DNA of 43,900 nucleotides, taken from Bacteroidales bacterium (lineage in GTDB: Bacteria; Bacteroidota; Bacteroidia; Bacteroidales; UBA932). Location: positions 1-43,900 of the forward strand of contig JAFRVZ010000056.1 of the NCBI GenBank assembly GCA_017438265.1, in the 5' to 3' direction. Made by a program: the position numbers and the translations under genes. Shown one piece after another: positions 1 through 7,317 of this stretch (position 1 is the first letter of the stretch; every line of letters begins with the position of its first letter). The notes beneath the pieces are model-generated. The model was not told the DNA's origin. It searched no databases and saw only the letters and a list, made by a program, of their open reading frames with translations.

Positions 1-1049
1 CCCTTGGATTTCTCGGTGCCGATCTTGTTGAACCAGTCGGCGCCCTTGTTGATGATGACGGGGATGTTGGCGTAAGTCTCGACGTTGTTGACGTTGGTAG
101 GCTTCTCGAGGTAGCCGGACTGGGCCGGGAACGGGGGCTTGAAGGTCGGCTCGCCGCGCTTGCCTTCCATGGAGTGGATCAGCGCGGTCTCCTCGCCGCA
201 GACGAACGCGCCTGCGCCGTAGCGGAGCTCGATCTCGAAGTTGAAGCCGGTGCCGAGGATGTCCTTGCCGAGGAGGCCGTACTCTTCGGCCTGCTTGATC
301 GCGACCTGGAGACGGTGGATGGCAAGGGGATATTCGGCGCGGATATAGATGAGGCCCTTGTCGGCGCCGATGCAGTAGCCGCAGATCGCCATGGCCTCAA
401 GGATGGAGTGGGGGTCGCCCTCGAGGAGGGAACGGTCCATGAACGCACCCGGGTCGCCCTCATCGGCGTTGCAGACGACGTACTTCTGCTCGCCGACGCG
501 GCTCTTGGACGCGATCTCCCACTTCAGGCCGGTCGGGAAGCCGGCGCCGCCGCGACCGCGGAGGCCGGACTTCTTGATCTCTTCGATCACTTCGGCCGGG
601 GTCATTTCGGTAAGGCACTTGCCGAGGGCGGCATAGCCGTCGCGCGCGATGGATTCCTCGATGTTTTCAGGATCGATGAAACCGCAGTTGCGCAGGGCGA
701 TACGGACCTGCTTCTTGTAGAACTCCATGTGCTTGGAGTCGGAAACGCTCTGGTTGGTATCCGGGGCGACATAGAGGAGGCGCTGGACCTTGCGGCCCTT
801 GATGATGTGCTCCTCGATGATCTCCTTCGCGTCGGAAGGCTGGACCCGGGTATAGAAAGTATTGTCGGGAATGATCTTGACGATAGGTCCTCTTTCACAG
901 AAACCGAAGCAGCCGGTCACGACCACTTTCGCGAAATCGGTCAGATCGTGGGCCACGAGCTCCTTGTTGAGTTCAGCGATGATCTCGCGGCTGGCGGATG
1001 CGGAGCAACCTGTACCACCGCATACCAGGATATGCATTTTAACTGCCAT
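1..1049 (-). CDS. hydB: NADH-binding flavoprotein subunit of [FeFe]-hydrogenase (HydB/HndC type), 3' end outside window
   Basis: About 349 codons are visible and the gene runs off the left edge. The N-terminal domain is a thioredoxin-like [2Fe-2S] ferredoxin with cysteines at about residues 10, 15, 47 and 51 (CGGTGC and TGCFGFCE). A NuoF-type domain follows, with RGRGGAGFPTG, NADEGDPGAFMDR and GAGAFVCGEETAL, the FMN- and NADH-binding signatures. In this family the protein passes electrons between NAD(P)H, FMN and iron-sulfur clusters for a cytoplasmic [FeFe]-hydrogenase. The ferredoxin-NuoF fusion separates it from plain complex I NuoF. I chose the ATG at 1049 (MAVKMHIL); ATG 1037 is an in-frame alternative. 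It lies 21 bases after the HndB-like gene, so it is probably cotranscribed. The catalytic hydrogenase and the NuoE-like subunit are presumably beyond the edge, which I infer. HndC is an equally good name. Confidence 0.9.
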   Translation of the reverse strand, partial: MAVKMHILVCGGTGCSASASREIIAELNKELVAHDLTDFAKVVVTGCFGFCERGPIVKIIPDNTFYTRVQPSDAKEIIEEHIIKGRKVQRLLYVAPDTNQSVSDSKHMEFYKKQVRIALRNCGFIDPENIEESIARDGYAALGKCLTEMTPAEVIEEIKKSGLRGRGGAGFPTGLKWEIASKSRVGEQKYVVCNADEGDPGAFMDRSLLEGDPHSILEAMAICGYCIGADKGLIYIRAEYPLAIHRLQVAIKQAEEYGLLGKDILGTGFNFEIELRYGAGAFVCGEETALIHSMEGKRGEPTFKPPFPAQSGYLEKPTNVNNVETYANIPVIINKGADWFNKIGTEKSK

Positions 1050-1070
1050 CTTTCTTCAGGTGGTTAGGTT

Positions 1071-1460
1071 TTAGATTGATCTGTAGTTGGCAGGCAGGAT
1101 GCCCTCGATCAGTTCTCCTTCGATGATGTACTTCTCGATGATCTCCTTGGCGCGGGGGATCTTGACTTCACCGAAAACGACAGGGTCCTTGCCGGGGATG
1201 GTTACTTCGACGGTAGGCTCGGCGTAGCTGTAGCCCATGTCGCCGACCTGCATCACGAGCGCCTTGATCTGGCGTCTGTCGAGCTCGCTGATGAGATAGC
1301 TCATGGTTTCCTTTGCACCCGAGGCGATACCGCTGGTGGCCATTCCGACCTTGATTTGAATGATAGCCTCGGAGGAGTCGCTGTTCTCACGCATCGACAT
1401 CCTGCCTTGCATACCTTCCTTCATCTTGCGGAGATCCGCGAGATTCTTGATTTTATCCAT
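1071..1460 (-). CDS. HndB-like thioredoxin-fold protein lacking all cysteines
   Basis: This 129-residue protein has the layout of HndB, the small [2Fe-2S] ferredoxin-like subunit of NADP-reducing hydrogenases: a short N-terminal helical part (LADLRKMKEG), then a thioredoxin-like fold with VGMATSGIASGAKE, then a C-terminal EKYIIEGELIEG helix. The family normally has cysteines in the ATCGIAAGA loop and in a second CIGLC-like loop. Here they read ATSGIASGA and DMGYSYAEP, and no cysteine occurs anywhere, so it cannot hold a [2Fe-2S] cluster in the usual way. It is the first gene of the hydrogenase operon and is preceded by a strong AGGAGG ribosome-binding site 6 bases before the ATG. A structural or assembly role is inference. 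Assignment to the family is fairly safe from motif positions and context. Confidence 0.8.
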   Translation of the reverse strand: MDKIKNLADLRKMKEGMQGRMSMRENSDSSEAIIQIKVGMATSGIASGAKETMSYLISELDRRQIKALVMQVGDMGYSYAEPTVEVTIPGKDPVVFGEVKIPRAKEIIEKYIIEGELIEGILPANYRSI

Positions 1461-1466
1461 AGGTTT

Positions 1467-1472
1467 CCTCCT
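1467..1472 (-). promoter_or_regulatory. Strong Shine-Dalgarno of the hydrogenase operon
   Basis: On the minus strand the bases before the ATG at 1460 read AGGAGG-AAACCT-ATG, a full Shine-Dalgarno at good spacing. Most starts in this window have no such motif, as is usual in Bacteroidota, so it fixes this start and suggests high translation. Confidence 0.75.
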
Positions 1473-1475
1473 AAT

Positions 1476-1501
1476 TGTTTTGATAATATGTTTTGGTAAT
1501 A
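1476..1501. repeat. Tandem 13-bp direct repeat in the hydrogenase leader
   Basis: TGTTTTGATAATA (1476-1488) is followed at once by TGTTTTGGTAATA (1489-1501), two head-to-tail copies with one mismatch. They lie between the predicted -7 box (1525-1532) and the ribosome-binding site, so inside the 5' leader on the minus strand. An operator or RNA-binding site is possible but nothing here proves it. Confidence 0.7.
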
Positions 1502-1524
1502 ATATATGGTCAGTTAAAAGTTAC

Positions 1525-1555
1525 CAAAAATAATCATTTCCCTTTCAAATTCCAA
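1525..1555 (-). promoter_or_regulatory. Bacteroidota-type promoter of the hydrogenase operon
   Basis: On the minus strand TTG (1555-1553) is followed after 20 bases by TATTTTTG (1532-1525), an exact match to the TAnnTTTG -7 box at the standard distance from a -33 element. It sits about 65 bases upstream of the ATG at 1460. The -33 overlaps the end of the Gate-domain gene. Confidence 0.6.
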
Positions 1556-2705
1556 GGACGGCAGCGAAAAAAAGGAAGGTGAAATGGGCGATGATACCCG
1601 CGCAGAGGCCCGCGACCGCGTGGGCGCCGAGCGCCTTGGAGATGGCCTTCCGGTAGCCGAGGGTGTCGAGCATCGCCGTGTGGGTCGAAAGGAAGCCGCT
1701 CCAGCACATGCCGATGGCGGTGAAGACGGCGATCACATTGCCGTCCAGGATGCCTTCCGCGTGGAAGGTCGGGAGCAGGCCGAGCGAGGCGCCGACGGAG
1801 CCGAGCGCGGTCATCGGGAAGGCGATCAGGCGCATGTCTTCGAAGCCGAAGAGCCACTCGAAGACCCAGTGGATCTTGCCCGCGAGCCACGGGAGGATCG
1901 GCACGCCCTGGTTCGCCGCACCCGTGTAGCCTTCCGGACCGGCGCCGAAGGTCAGCAGGATCACGAGGGTCGTGATGATGAGCACGCCGGGGATGATGGC
2001 GAGGCCGAGGTCCACGCCGCTCTTGCCGCCGTCGAGGACCGCGTTGAGGAAGCGCATGAAGATGCCGTCCTTCTTCTCCTCCTCGACGCGTTCGGCGGGG
2101 GTGTCCTCCGCGATGTCGCGCTGGACCGGGGAATCGAGCTCGGGGAAGGTGCGCAGGCAGGAGCGCTGCATGATGCGGGTCGAGATGACGGAGCCGCAGA
2201 CGGCGCCGAACAGGCCGACGAACGCACCCCCGGCCTGGCCGAAGCTGACCATCGTGATGATGACGACGAGGCCCATGCCGAAGGCGGTGCCGAAGTTGGT
2301 CAGCGACAGGAGCTGGTATTTCCGGAAATACGACGAGAAGGTCTTGTCCTTGGCGAAGGCGATGATGGCGGGGTTGTCCGACAGGAAGGTCATCACGCCG
2401 CCCAGGGCCGCCACGCCCGGCAGGTTGTAGAGCGGCTTCATCAGCGGGCGGAGGATGCGTTCCAGGATCCGCACGACGCCGAACTCGGACATCAGTTTCG
2501 ACAGGGCGCCCGTCAGGACCGTGATGCCCATCAGGTAGAAGACCGTGTTGAGCAGCAGGTTGTGGGCCGTGTTCATGATGGTGTTGAGGAGGTTGCCGCT
2601 GCCCATCCGGGAGCCGAGGGCGACGAAGGAGGCGACGAGCAGGATCAGGAGCCCGAGGGCCTCGGCTGTGGAACGGTGGATCAGGGGTTTGCGGAAAGCG
2701 GCCAT
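1545..2705 (-). CDS. Gate (nucleoside-recognition) domain membrane protein
   Basis: A 386-residue polytopic membrane protein with about eight or more hydrophobic segments. The N-terminal half has a conserved amphipathic stretch (LMKPLYNLPGVAALGG) and FLSDNPAIIAFAKD; a charged cytoplasmic loop around residues 190-220 (VQRDIAEDTPAERVEEEKK) separates the halves. This arrangement matches proteins with Gate domains (Pfam PF07670), found in nucleoside transporters and spore-maturation proteins and also in uncharacterised families of anaerobes. The transported substrate, if any, is unknown. It has its own promoter (2728-2735) and is divergent from the alpha-glucan operon. It precedes the hydrogenase operon on the same strand, so read-through is possible. 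Confidence 0.7.
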   Translation of the reverse strand: MAAFRKPLIHRSTAEALGLLILLVASFVALGSRMGSGNLLNTIMNTAHNLLLNTVFYLMGITVLTGALSKLMSEFGVVRILERILRPLMKPLYNLPGVAALGGVMTFLSDNPAIIAFAKDKTFSSYFRKYQLLSLTNFGTAFGMGLVVIITMVSFGQAGGAFVGLFGAVCGSVISTRIMQRSCLRTFPELDSPVQRDIAEDTPAERVEEEKKDGIFMRFLNAVLDGGKSGVDLGLAIIPGVLIITTLVILLTFGAGPEGYTGAANQGVPILPWLAGKIHWVFEWLFGFEDMRLIAFPMTALGSVGASLGLLPTFHAEGILDGNVIAVFTAIGMCWSGFLSTHTAMLDTLGYRKAISKALGAHAVAGLCAGIIAHFTFLFFAAVLGI

Positions 2706-2727
2706 TGTCGTTCGGTTTTGCTGACCG

Positions 2728-2735
2728 CAAATTTA
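2728..2735 (-). promoter_or_regulatory. -7 box for the Gate-domain gene
   Basis: The minus strand reads TAAATTTG, an exact TAnnTTTG match, 23 bases before the ATG at 2705. No convincing -33 element was found at 19-21 bases. The divergent strand has a near match, TATTTTTA, at 2771-2778, which may serve the alpha-glucan operon. Confidence 0.5.
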
Positions 2736-2797
2736 CGATACTTTTCGAACATACTTTATAAATAATTCCTTATTTTTAGGGTATCAAACGTACTGAA

Positions 2798-4132
2798 ATG
2801 AAACCTGCCAAACTGTCTTTCTGGCAAATGTGGAACCTCAGCTTCGGCTTCTTCGGCGTCCAGATTGCCTACGCGCTCCAGAGCGCGAACATCAGCCGCA
2901 TTTTCGCAACCCTCGGTGCGGATCCGCACCAGCTCAGCTTTTTCTGGATCCTCCCGCCCCTGATGGGCATGATCGTCCAGCCGCTGATCGGCAAGTACTC
3001 CGACCGGACCTGGTGCCGGATGGGACGCCGGAAGCCGTACCTGCTCGTCGGCGCGATCGTCGCCGTGCTGGTGATGGCCTTCCTGCCGAACGCCGGCAGC
3101 CTCAACTTCAGCCAGCGCCTGCTGCTCGGGCTGAACGGGGCGATGTGGTTCGGGCTCTTCTCGCTGATGCTGCTCGACACCTCGATCAACGTCGCGATGC
3201 AGCCGTTCAAGATGATGGTCGGTGATATGGTCGGCGAGGAGCAGAAGGCCGAGGCCTACTCGATCCAGTCCCTGCTCTGCAACGCCGGCAGCCTCGTAGG
3301 CTACCTCTTCCCCATCTTCTTCACCTGGATCGGCATCGCCAACACCGCCCCGAAGGGTGTGATCCCGCCTTCCGTGGTCTGGAGCTTCTACTGCGGCGCC
3401 CTGATCCTGATCCTCTGCGTCCTGTACACCTTCATGAAGGTCAAGGAGATGGATCCGCAGGAGTATGCCGAATTCCACGGCATCGACCCCGCGAAGCAGG
3501 CCGAGGAAGAAAAAGAGAAGCCGGGCCTCTTCAAGCTCCTGCTGAAGGCCCCGAAGACGTTCTGGACCGTCGGCCTCGTGCAGTTCTTCTGCTGGGCGGC
3601 GTTCATGTATATGTGGACCTACTCGAACGGCGCCGTCGCCGCCAACTGCTGGGGCACGACCGACCCGGCCTCCGAAGGCTACCAGGCCGCCGGCAACTGG
3701 GTGGGCGTGATCTTCGCCGTCCAGGCCGTGGGTTCCATCCTCTGGGCCATCGTGCTGCCGAAATTCAAATCCCTGAAGCTGGCCTATGTGGTCAGCCTCC
3801 TGCTGGGCGCCGCGGGCTTCATCTCCGTCGCCTTCGTCCATAACCAGTACCTGCTCTTCGTCTCGTACTTCCTGATCGGCGCCGCCTGGGCCGCGATGCT
3901 CGCACTGCCGTTCACGCTGCTGACCAACGCCCTGAGCGGCTCCCACATGGGCAGCTACCTCGGCCTCTTCAACTGCACCATCTGCCTGCCGCAGATCGTC
4001 GCGGCGGCCCTCGGCGGCGTCGTCCTGAAGCTCGTCGGCGGCGTCCAGGCCCATATGCTCGTCATCGCCGGCGTGCTGCTCGTCCTCGGCTGCTTCGCCG
4101 TCGCCCTCGTCGAAGAAAAGAAAAAGAAATAG
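2798..4132 (+). CDS. SLC45/GPH-type MFS sugar:proton symporter (maltose/maltooligosaccharide)
   Basis: A 444-residue transporter with about twelve membrane segments. The start MKPAKLSFWQMWNLSFGFFG and the loop GKYSDRTWCRMGRRKPYLLVGA are typical of the SLC45/GPH branch of the major facilitator superfamily; the DRxxxRxGRRKP loop between helices 2 and 3 is the MFS signature. A central charged loop (EEEKEKPGLFKLLLKAPKTFW, about residues 230-250) separates the halves. In Bacteroidota these genes commonly lie beside GH13 and GH77 genes and are taken as inner-membrane maltose or maltooligosaccharide importers. It is the first gene of a tight operon, 4 bases before the first GH13 gene. The substrate is inferred from this context. 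Confidence 0.85.
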   Translation: MKPAKLSFWQMWNLSFGFFGVQIAYALQSANISRIFATLGADPHQLSFFWILPPLMGMIVQPLIGKYSDRTWCRMGRRKPYLLVGAIVAVLVMAFLPNAGSLNFSQRLLLGLNGAMWFGLFSLMLLDTSINVAMQPFKMMVGDMVGEEQKAEAYSIQSLLCNAGSLVGYLFPIFFTWIGIANTAPKGVIPPSVVWSFYCGALILILCVLYTFMKVKEMDPQEYAEFHGIDPAKQAEEEKEKPGLFKLLLKAPKTFWTVGLVQFFCWAAFMYMWTYSNGAVAANCWGTTDPASEGYQAAGNWVGVIFAVQAVGSILWAIVLPKFKSLKLAYVVSLLLGAAGFISVAFVHNQYLLFVSYFLIGAAWAAMLALPFTLLTNALSGSHMGSYLGLFNCTICLPQIVAAALGGVVLKLVGGVQAHMLVIAGVLLVLGCFAVALVEEKKKK

Positions 4133-4136
4133 CCCC

Positions 4137-5471
4137 ATGAAAAGATTCATTTTCCTCGCCGCGGCCCTCGTGGCCCTCGCCCTCTCCTGCACAAAAACCG
4201 AGAGCGGCTATACCGTCCCCGACCCGCAGGACGTCGTGATGTACCAGATCAACCCGCGCGTCTTCGCCCCGAAGGATTCCTTCAAGGCCGTCGCGCAGCA
4301 CCTCGACTCCGTCAAGGCCCTCGGCGCCAACGTCGTCTGGTTCATGCCGGTCTGCGAAATCGGCCGCGACGCCAAGGCGAAAAGCTCGCCCTACTGCGTC
4401 AAGGACTACCGCGGCGTGAATCCGGAGTTCGGCACGGTCGAGGATTTCAAGAACACGATCGCCGAATGCCACCGGCGCGGGATGAGCGTCATCATGGACT
4501 GGGTCGCGAACCACAGCTCCTGGGACAACGCCTGGCTCGCCGAGCACCCGGAATGGTACACCCACAACGAGGACGGCGAGATCATCCACCCCGCCGGCAC
4601 CGACTGGGAAGACGTCGCCGACTTCAACTTCGACAACCCGGAGATGTGCCAGGCGATGATCGACGCGATGAAGTGGTGGGTGACCGAGATCGGCATCGAC
4701 GGTTTCCGCTGCGATGCGGCAGACTTCGTCCCCTTCGAATTCTGGAAGGACTGCGTCAGCCAGCTGCGCGCCATCCCCGGCCACAAGCTGCTCCTGCTCG
4801 CCGAAGGCCAGCGGAAGGACCATTTCGACGCCGGCTTCGAGATGAATTACGCCTGGAGCTACATGGAAGAGCTCCGCAGGGTCTATAACGGCAACCGCCG
4901 CAGCATGGGCGCCCCCGCCCGCGTGAGCGACCTCTTCGCGGCCGACGCCGAGGAATACGACGGCGTCCCCGCCGGCTGCGTGAAGCTGCGTTTCACGACC
5001 AACCACGACGAGTCGACAAAGATGTCCCCGATCCGGGAATTCCACGGCGAGCGCGGCTCGATGGCCGCTTTCGTGGCCGCGACCTTCATCCACGGCGGCA
5101 TGCTCGTCTATGACTCGCAGGAAGTCGGCTACCCCGGCACGATCAACTTCTTCCGTTTCGTTCCGGTCGACTGGCAGGCCAACTCCTCCCTGAACAAGGA
5201 ATACACCGACCTCATCGCCCTCTTCAAGGCCCATCCCGCGATCCGCAGGGGCGCGGTGACCCCGTTCCCGGACGACGACGTCCTCCTCTTCGAGCGCAGC
5301 TGCGAGGGCGACCGCATCCTGGTGGTCGACAACCTCCGCCAGGAGCGCAAGATTGTCCCGGTCCCGGCCGCCTGGGCCGGCAAGTCCGTGAAGGACCTGA
5401 TGAGCGGCAAGACCGTCGCGCTGGGCGAGAAGATCGCCGTCGATCCGTACCAGTACCTGATCCTGCAATAG
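4137..5471 (+). CDS. GH13 alpha-amylase-family lipoprotein
   Basis: This 444-residue glycoside hydrolase cleaves alpha-glucosidic bonds. A lipoprotein signal ends at Cys18 (LALSC), placing it in the periplasm or on the outer membrane. The GH13 barrel motifs are clear: VIMDWVANHSS (region I), GIDGFRCDAAD with nucleophile Asp193, LLLLAEGQ with acid/base Glu223, and TTNHDES with Asp291. The short linker with TDWEDVADFNFDNPEM is typical of small maltogenic or oligosaccharide-active GH13 enzymes. A C-terminal beta domain ends the protein at PYQYLIL. It is encoded 4 bases after the transporter and 1 base before the next GH13 gene. The subfamily and product pattern cannot be fixed by eye. Confidence 0.92.
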   Translation: MKRFIFLAAALVALALSCTKTESGYTVPDPQDVVMYQINPRVFAPKDSFKAVAQHLDSVKALGANVVWFMPVCEIGRDAKAKSSPYCVKDYRGVNPEFGTVEDFKNTIAECHRRGMSVIMDWVANHSSWDNAWLAEHPEWYTHNEDGEIIHPAGTDWEDVADFNFDNPEMCQAMIDAMKWWVTEIGIDGFRCDAADFVPFEFWKDCVSQLRAIPGHKLLLLAEGQRKDHFDAGFEMNYAWSYMEELRRVYNGNRRSMGAPARVSDLFAADAEEYDGVPAGCVKLRFTTNHDESTKMSPIREFHGERGSMAAFVAATFIHGGMLVYDSQEVGYPGTINFFRFVPVDWQANSSLNKEYTDLIALFKAHPAIRRGAVTPFPDDDVLLFERSCEGDRILVVDNLRQERKIVPVPAAWAGKSVKDLMSGKTVALGEKIAVDPYQYLILQ

Positions 5472-5472
5472 C

Positions 5473-7299
5473 ATGAAACGGCTGATGACCTGTCTGGCCG
5501 CGGGCCTGCTGCTGGCGGCCTGCGCGCCGAAGGCGACGGATGCCCCCCTGCAGCCGGAGCGCCTGGACACGCTCGAACCGCCCTGCTGGTGGGTCGGGAT
5601 GAAGACCCCGCTGCAGCTCCTGGTCCGGGGCGAAGGCATCGGCGCCTACGACGTCCGCATCGAAGGCGGCAAGGGGGTGAAGGTCGCCGCCGTCCACCCG
5701 GCGGAGAGCCCCAACTACCTGTTCGTGGATGTCAGCATCGCAAAAAATGCCGCCGCAGGCAGCTACAAGCTCGTTTTCAGCCGCGGCGAGGAGTGCTTCG
5801 CCGTGCCTTATGATCTCGCCGCCCGGAAAGCGGGCTCCGCGGACCGCCAGGGTTTCGGGAGCGCCGACGCGATCTACCTGATCATGCCGGACCGCTTCGC
5901 CAACGGCGACCCTTCGAATGACACCGTGGCCGGCATGCGGGAAGCGGCGGCCCCGGACGCCTTTTTCGGGCGCCACGGCGGGGACATCCGCGGCATCCGC
6001 GACCACCTCGGCTACATCGCCGACCTGGGCTTCACCGCGATCTGGAACACGCCCCTGCTGGAAGACGACCAGCCGCGGCAGTCCTACCACGGCTACGCCT
6101 GCACCGACTACTACCGCATCGACCCGCGCTTCGGCACCAACGAAGACTACCGGGACCTGGTGGAAGACGCCCACGCCCACGGCATCAAGATGATCATGGA
6201 CGTGGTCACGAACCACTGCGGGAGCCTCCACTGGTGGATGGCGGACCTGCCGTTCGCCGACTGGATCCACCAGTGGCCGTCCTATACCCAGTCGAATTAC
6301 ATCTTCTCGACGCTGAACGACCCGTACGCTTCGCAGCTCGACCGCACGCGGATGGAGGAAGGCTGGTTCGACCGCTCGATGGCGGACATGAACCTCGACA
6401 ACCCCTACCTGCTGCGGTATTTCCAGGACTGGGCCGTCTGGTGGACCGAGTGGGCCGGCCTGGACGGGTTCCGGGTCGACACCTATCCCTATAATGAAAA
6501 GGAGCCGATGTCACAGTGGTGCGCGGCGGTGCTCGCGGAGTACCCGAACCTCAACATCGTCGGCGAAGTCTGGTCAAACAACGTCCCCCAGGTCGCCTAC
6601 TGGCAGGCCGGCAACCCCAACAAGGACGGATTCAACTCCAACCTGCCGTCGATCATGGACTTCTGCCTGATGTCCGCGATCGGCAGCGGCATCGGTTCGG
6701 CGCGCGGAGACATCTCCCGGATCTATGATTCGGTCGCAAACGACCTGTACTTCCACGACCCGTCGAACATGATGATCTTCCCGGGCAACCACGACACGGA
6801 CCGCATCGGGGACGTGGTCGGGGAGGATCCGGCGAAGATGAAGCTGGTCATGGCGCTGATGGCGACGCTGCGCGGCTACCCGCAGATCTTCGCGGGCGAC
6901 GAGCTGATGGTCGTCTCGCGCGACCGCAGCCAGGGCCACGGCGGCCTCCGCGTCGAGTTCCCGGAGGACTGGGCGCAGGATCCCACGAAGCAGGCGCTCC
7001 ACGACTATTTCCGGACGCTGCTGCGCTGGCGGCAGACCTCCGCTGCCGTCCGGGAAGGCGCCACGCTCCATTTCAGCGGCCGCAACACCTACGCCTATTT
7101 CCGCTACACGGAGGACGAGGCGGTCTTCGTCTTCCTCAACAACAACGAGGCGCCGCGCGAGGTTCCCTGGGCGGACTACGCCGAGTTCACCGGCCGCCTG
7201 CAGGGGCCCGGGCGCAACGTCGTGACCGGGGAGCGCGTCGATTTCAGCGTGCCCCAAACCGTGGACGGAAAAGCCGCCCTTGTCGTAGAATTCAAATAA
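5473..7299 (+). CDS. susA: GH13 cyclomaltodextrinase/neopullulanase lipoprotein (SusA-like)
   Basis: A 608-residue enzyme with a lipobox cysteine at position 17 (LLLAAC). Residues about 30-125 form an N-terminal beta domain of the cyclomaltodextrinase type (PPCWWVGMKTPLQLLVRG), followed by the GH13 barrel (DAIYLIMPDRFANGDPSND, MIMDVVTNHCG). The catalytic residues are Asp336 in GLDGFRVDTYPY, Glu365 in NIVGEVWS and Asp441 in PGNHDTDR. SusA in Bacteroides is a periplasmic neopullulanase that degrades imported maltooligosaccharides. The motifs and the neighbouring genes agree, but cyclomaltodextrinase remains possible. It starts 1 base after the preceding stop codon, so translation is probably coupled. 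Confidence 0.9.
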   Translation: MKRLMTCLAAGLLLAACAPKATDAPLQPERLDTLEPPCWWVGMKTPLQLLVRGEGIGAYDVRIEGGKGVKVAAVHPAESPNYLFVDVSIAKNAAAGSYKLVFSRGEECFAVPYDLAARKAGSADRQGFGSADAIYLIMPDRFANGDPSNDTVAGMREAAAPDAFFGRHGGDIRGIRDHLGYIADLGFTAIWNTPLLEDDQPRQSYHGYACTDYYRIDPRFGTNEDYRDLVEDAHAHGIKMIMDVVTNHCGSLHWWMADLPFADWIHQWPSYTQSNYIFSTLNDPYASQLDRTRMEEGWFDRSMADMNLDNPYLLRYFQDWAVWWTEWAGLDGFRVDTYPYNEKEPMSQWCAAVLAEYPNLNIVGEVWSNNVPQVAYWQAGNPNKDGFNSNLPSIMDFCLMSAIGSGIGSARGDISRIYDSVANDLYFHDPSNMMIFPGNHDTDRIGDVVGEDPAKMKLVMALMATLRGYPQIFAGDELMVVSRDRSQGHGGLRVEFPEDWAQDPTKQALHDYFRTLLRWRQTSAAVREGATLHFSGRNTYAYFRYTEDEAVFVFLNNNEAPREVPWADYAEFTGRLQGPGRNVVTGERVDFSVPQTVDGKAALVVEFK

Positions 7300-7317
7300 A
7301 CAATCCCGATATCCACC

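Noticed and set aside
2798-4132. Nucleoside transporter as an alternative for the first MFS gene
   Set aside because: The N-terminal and loop motifs match SLC45/GPH sugar symporters, and the operon is for alpha-glucans.
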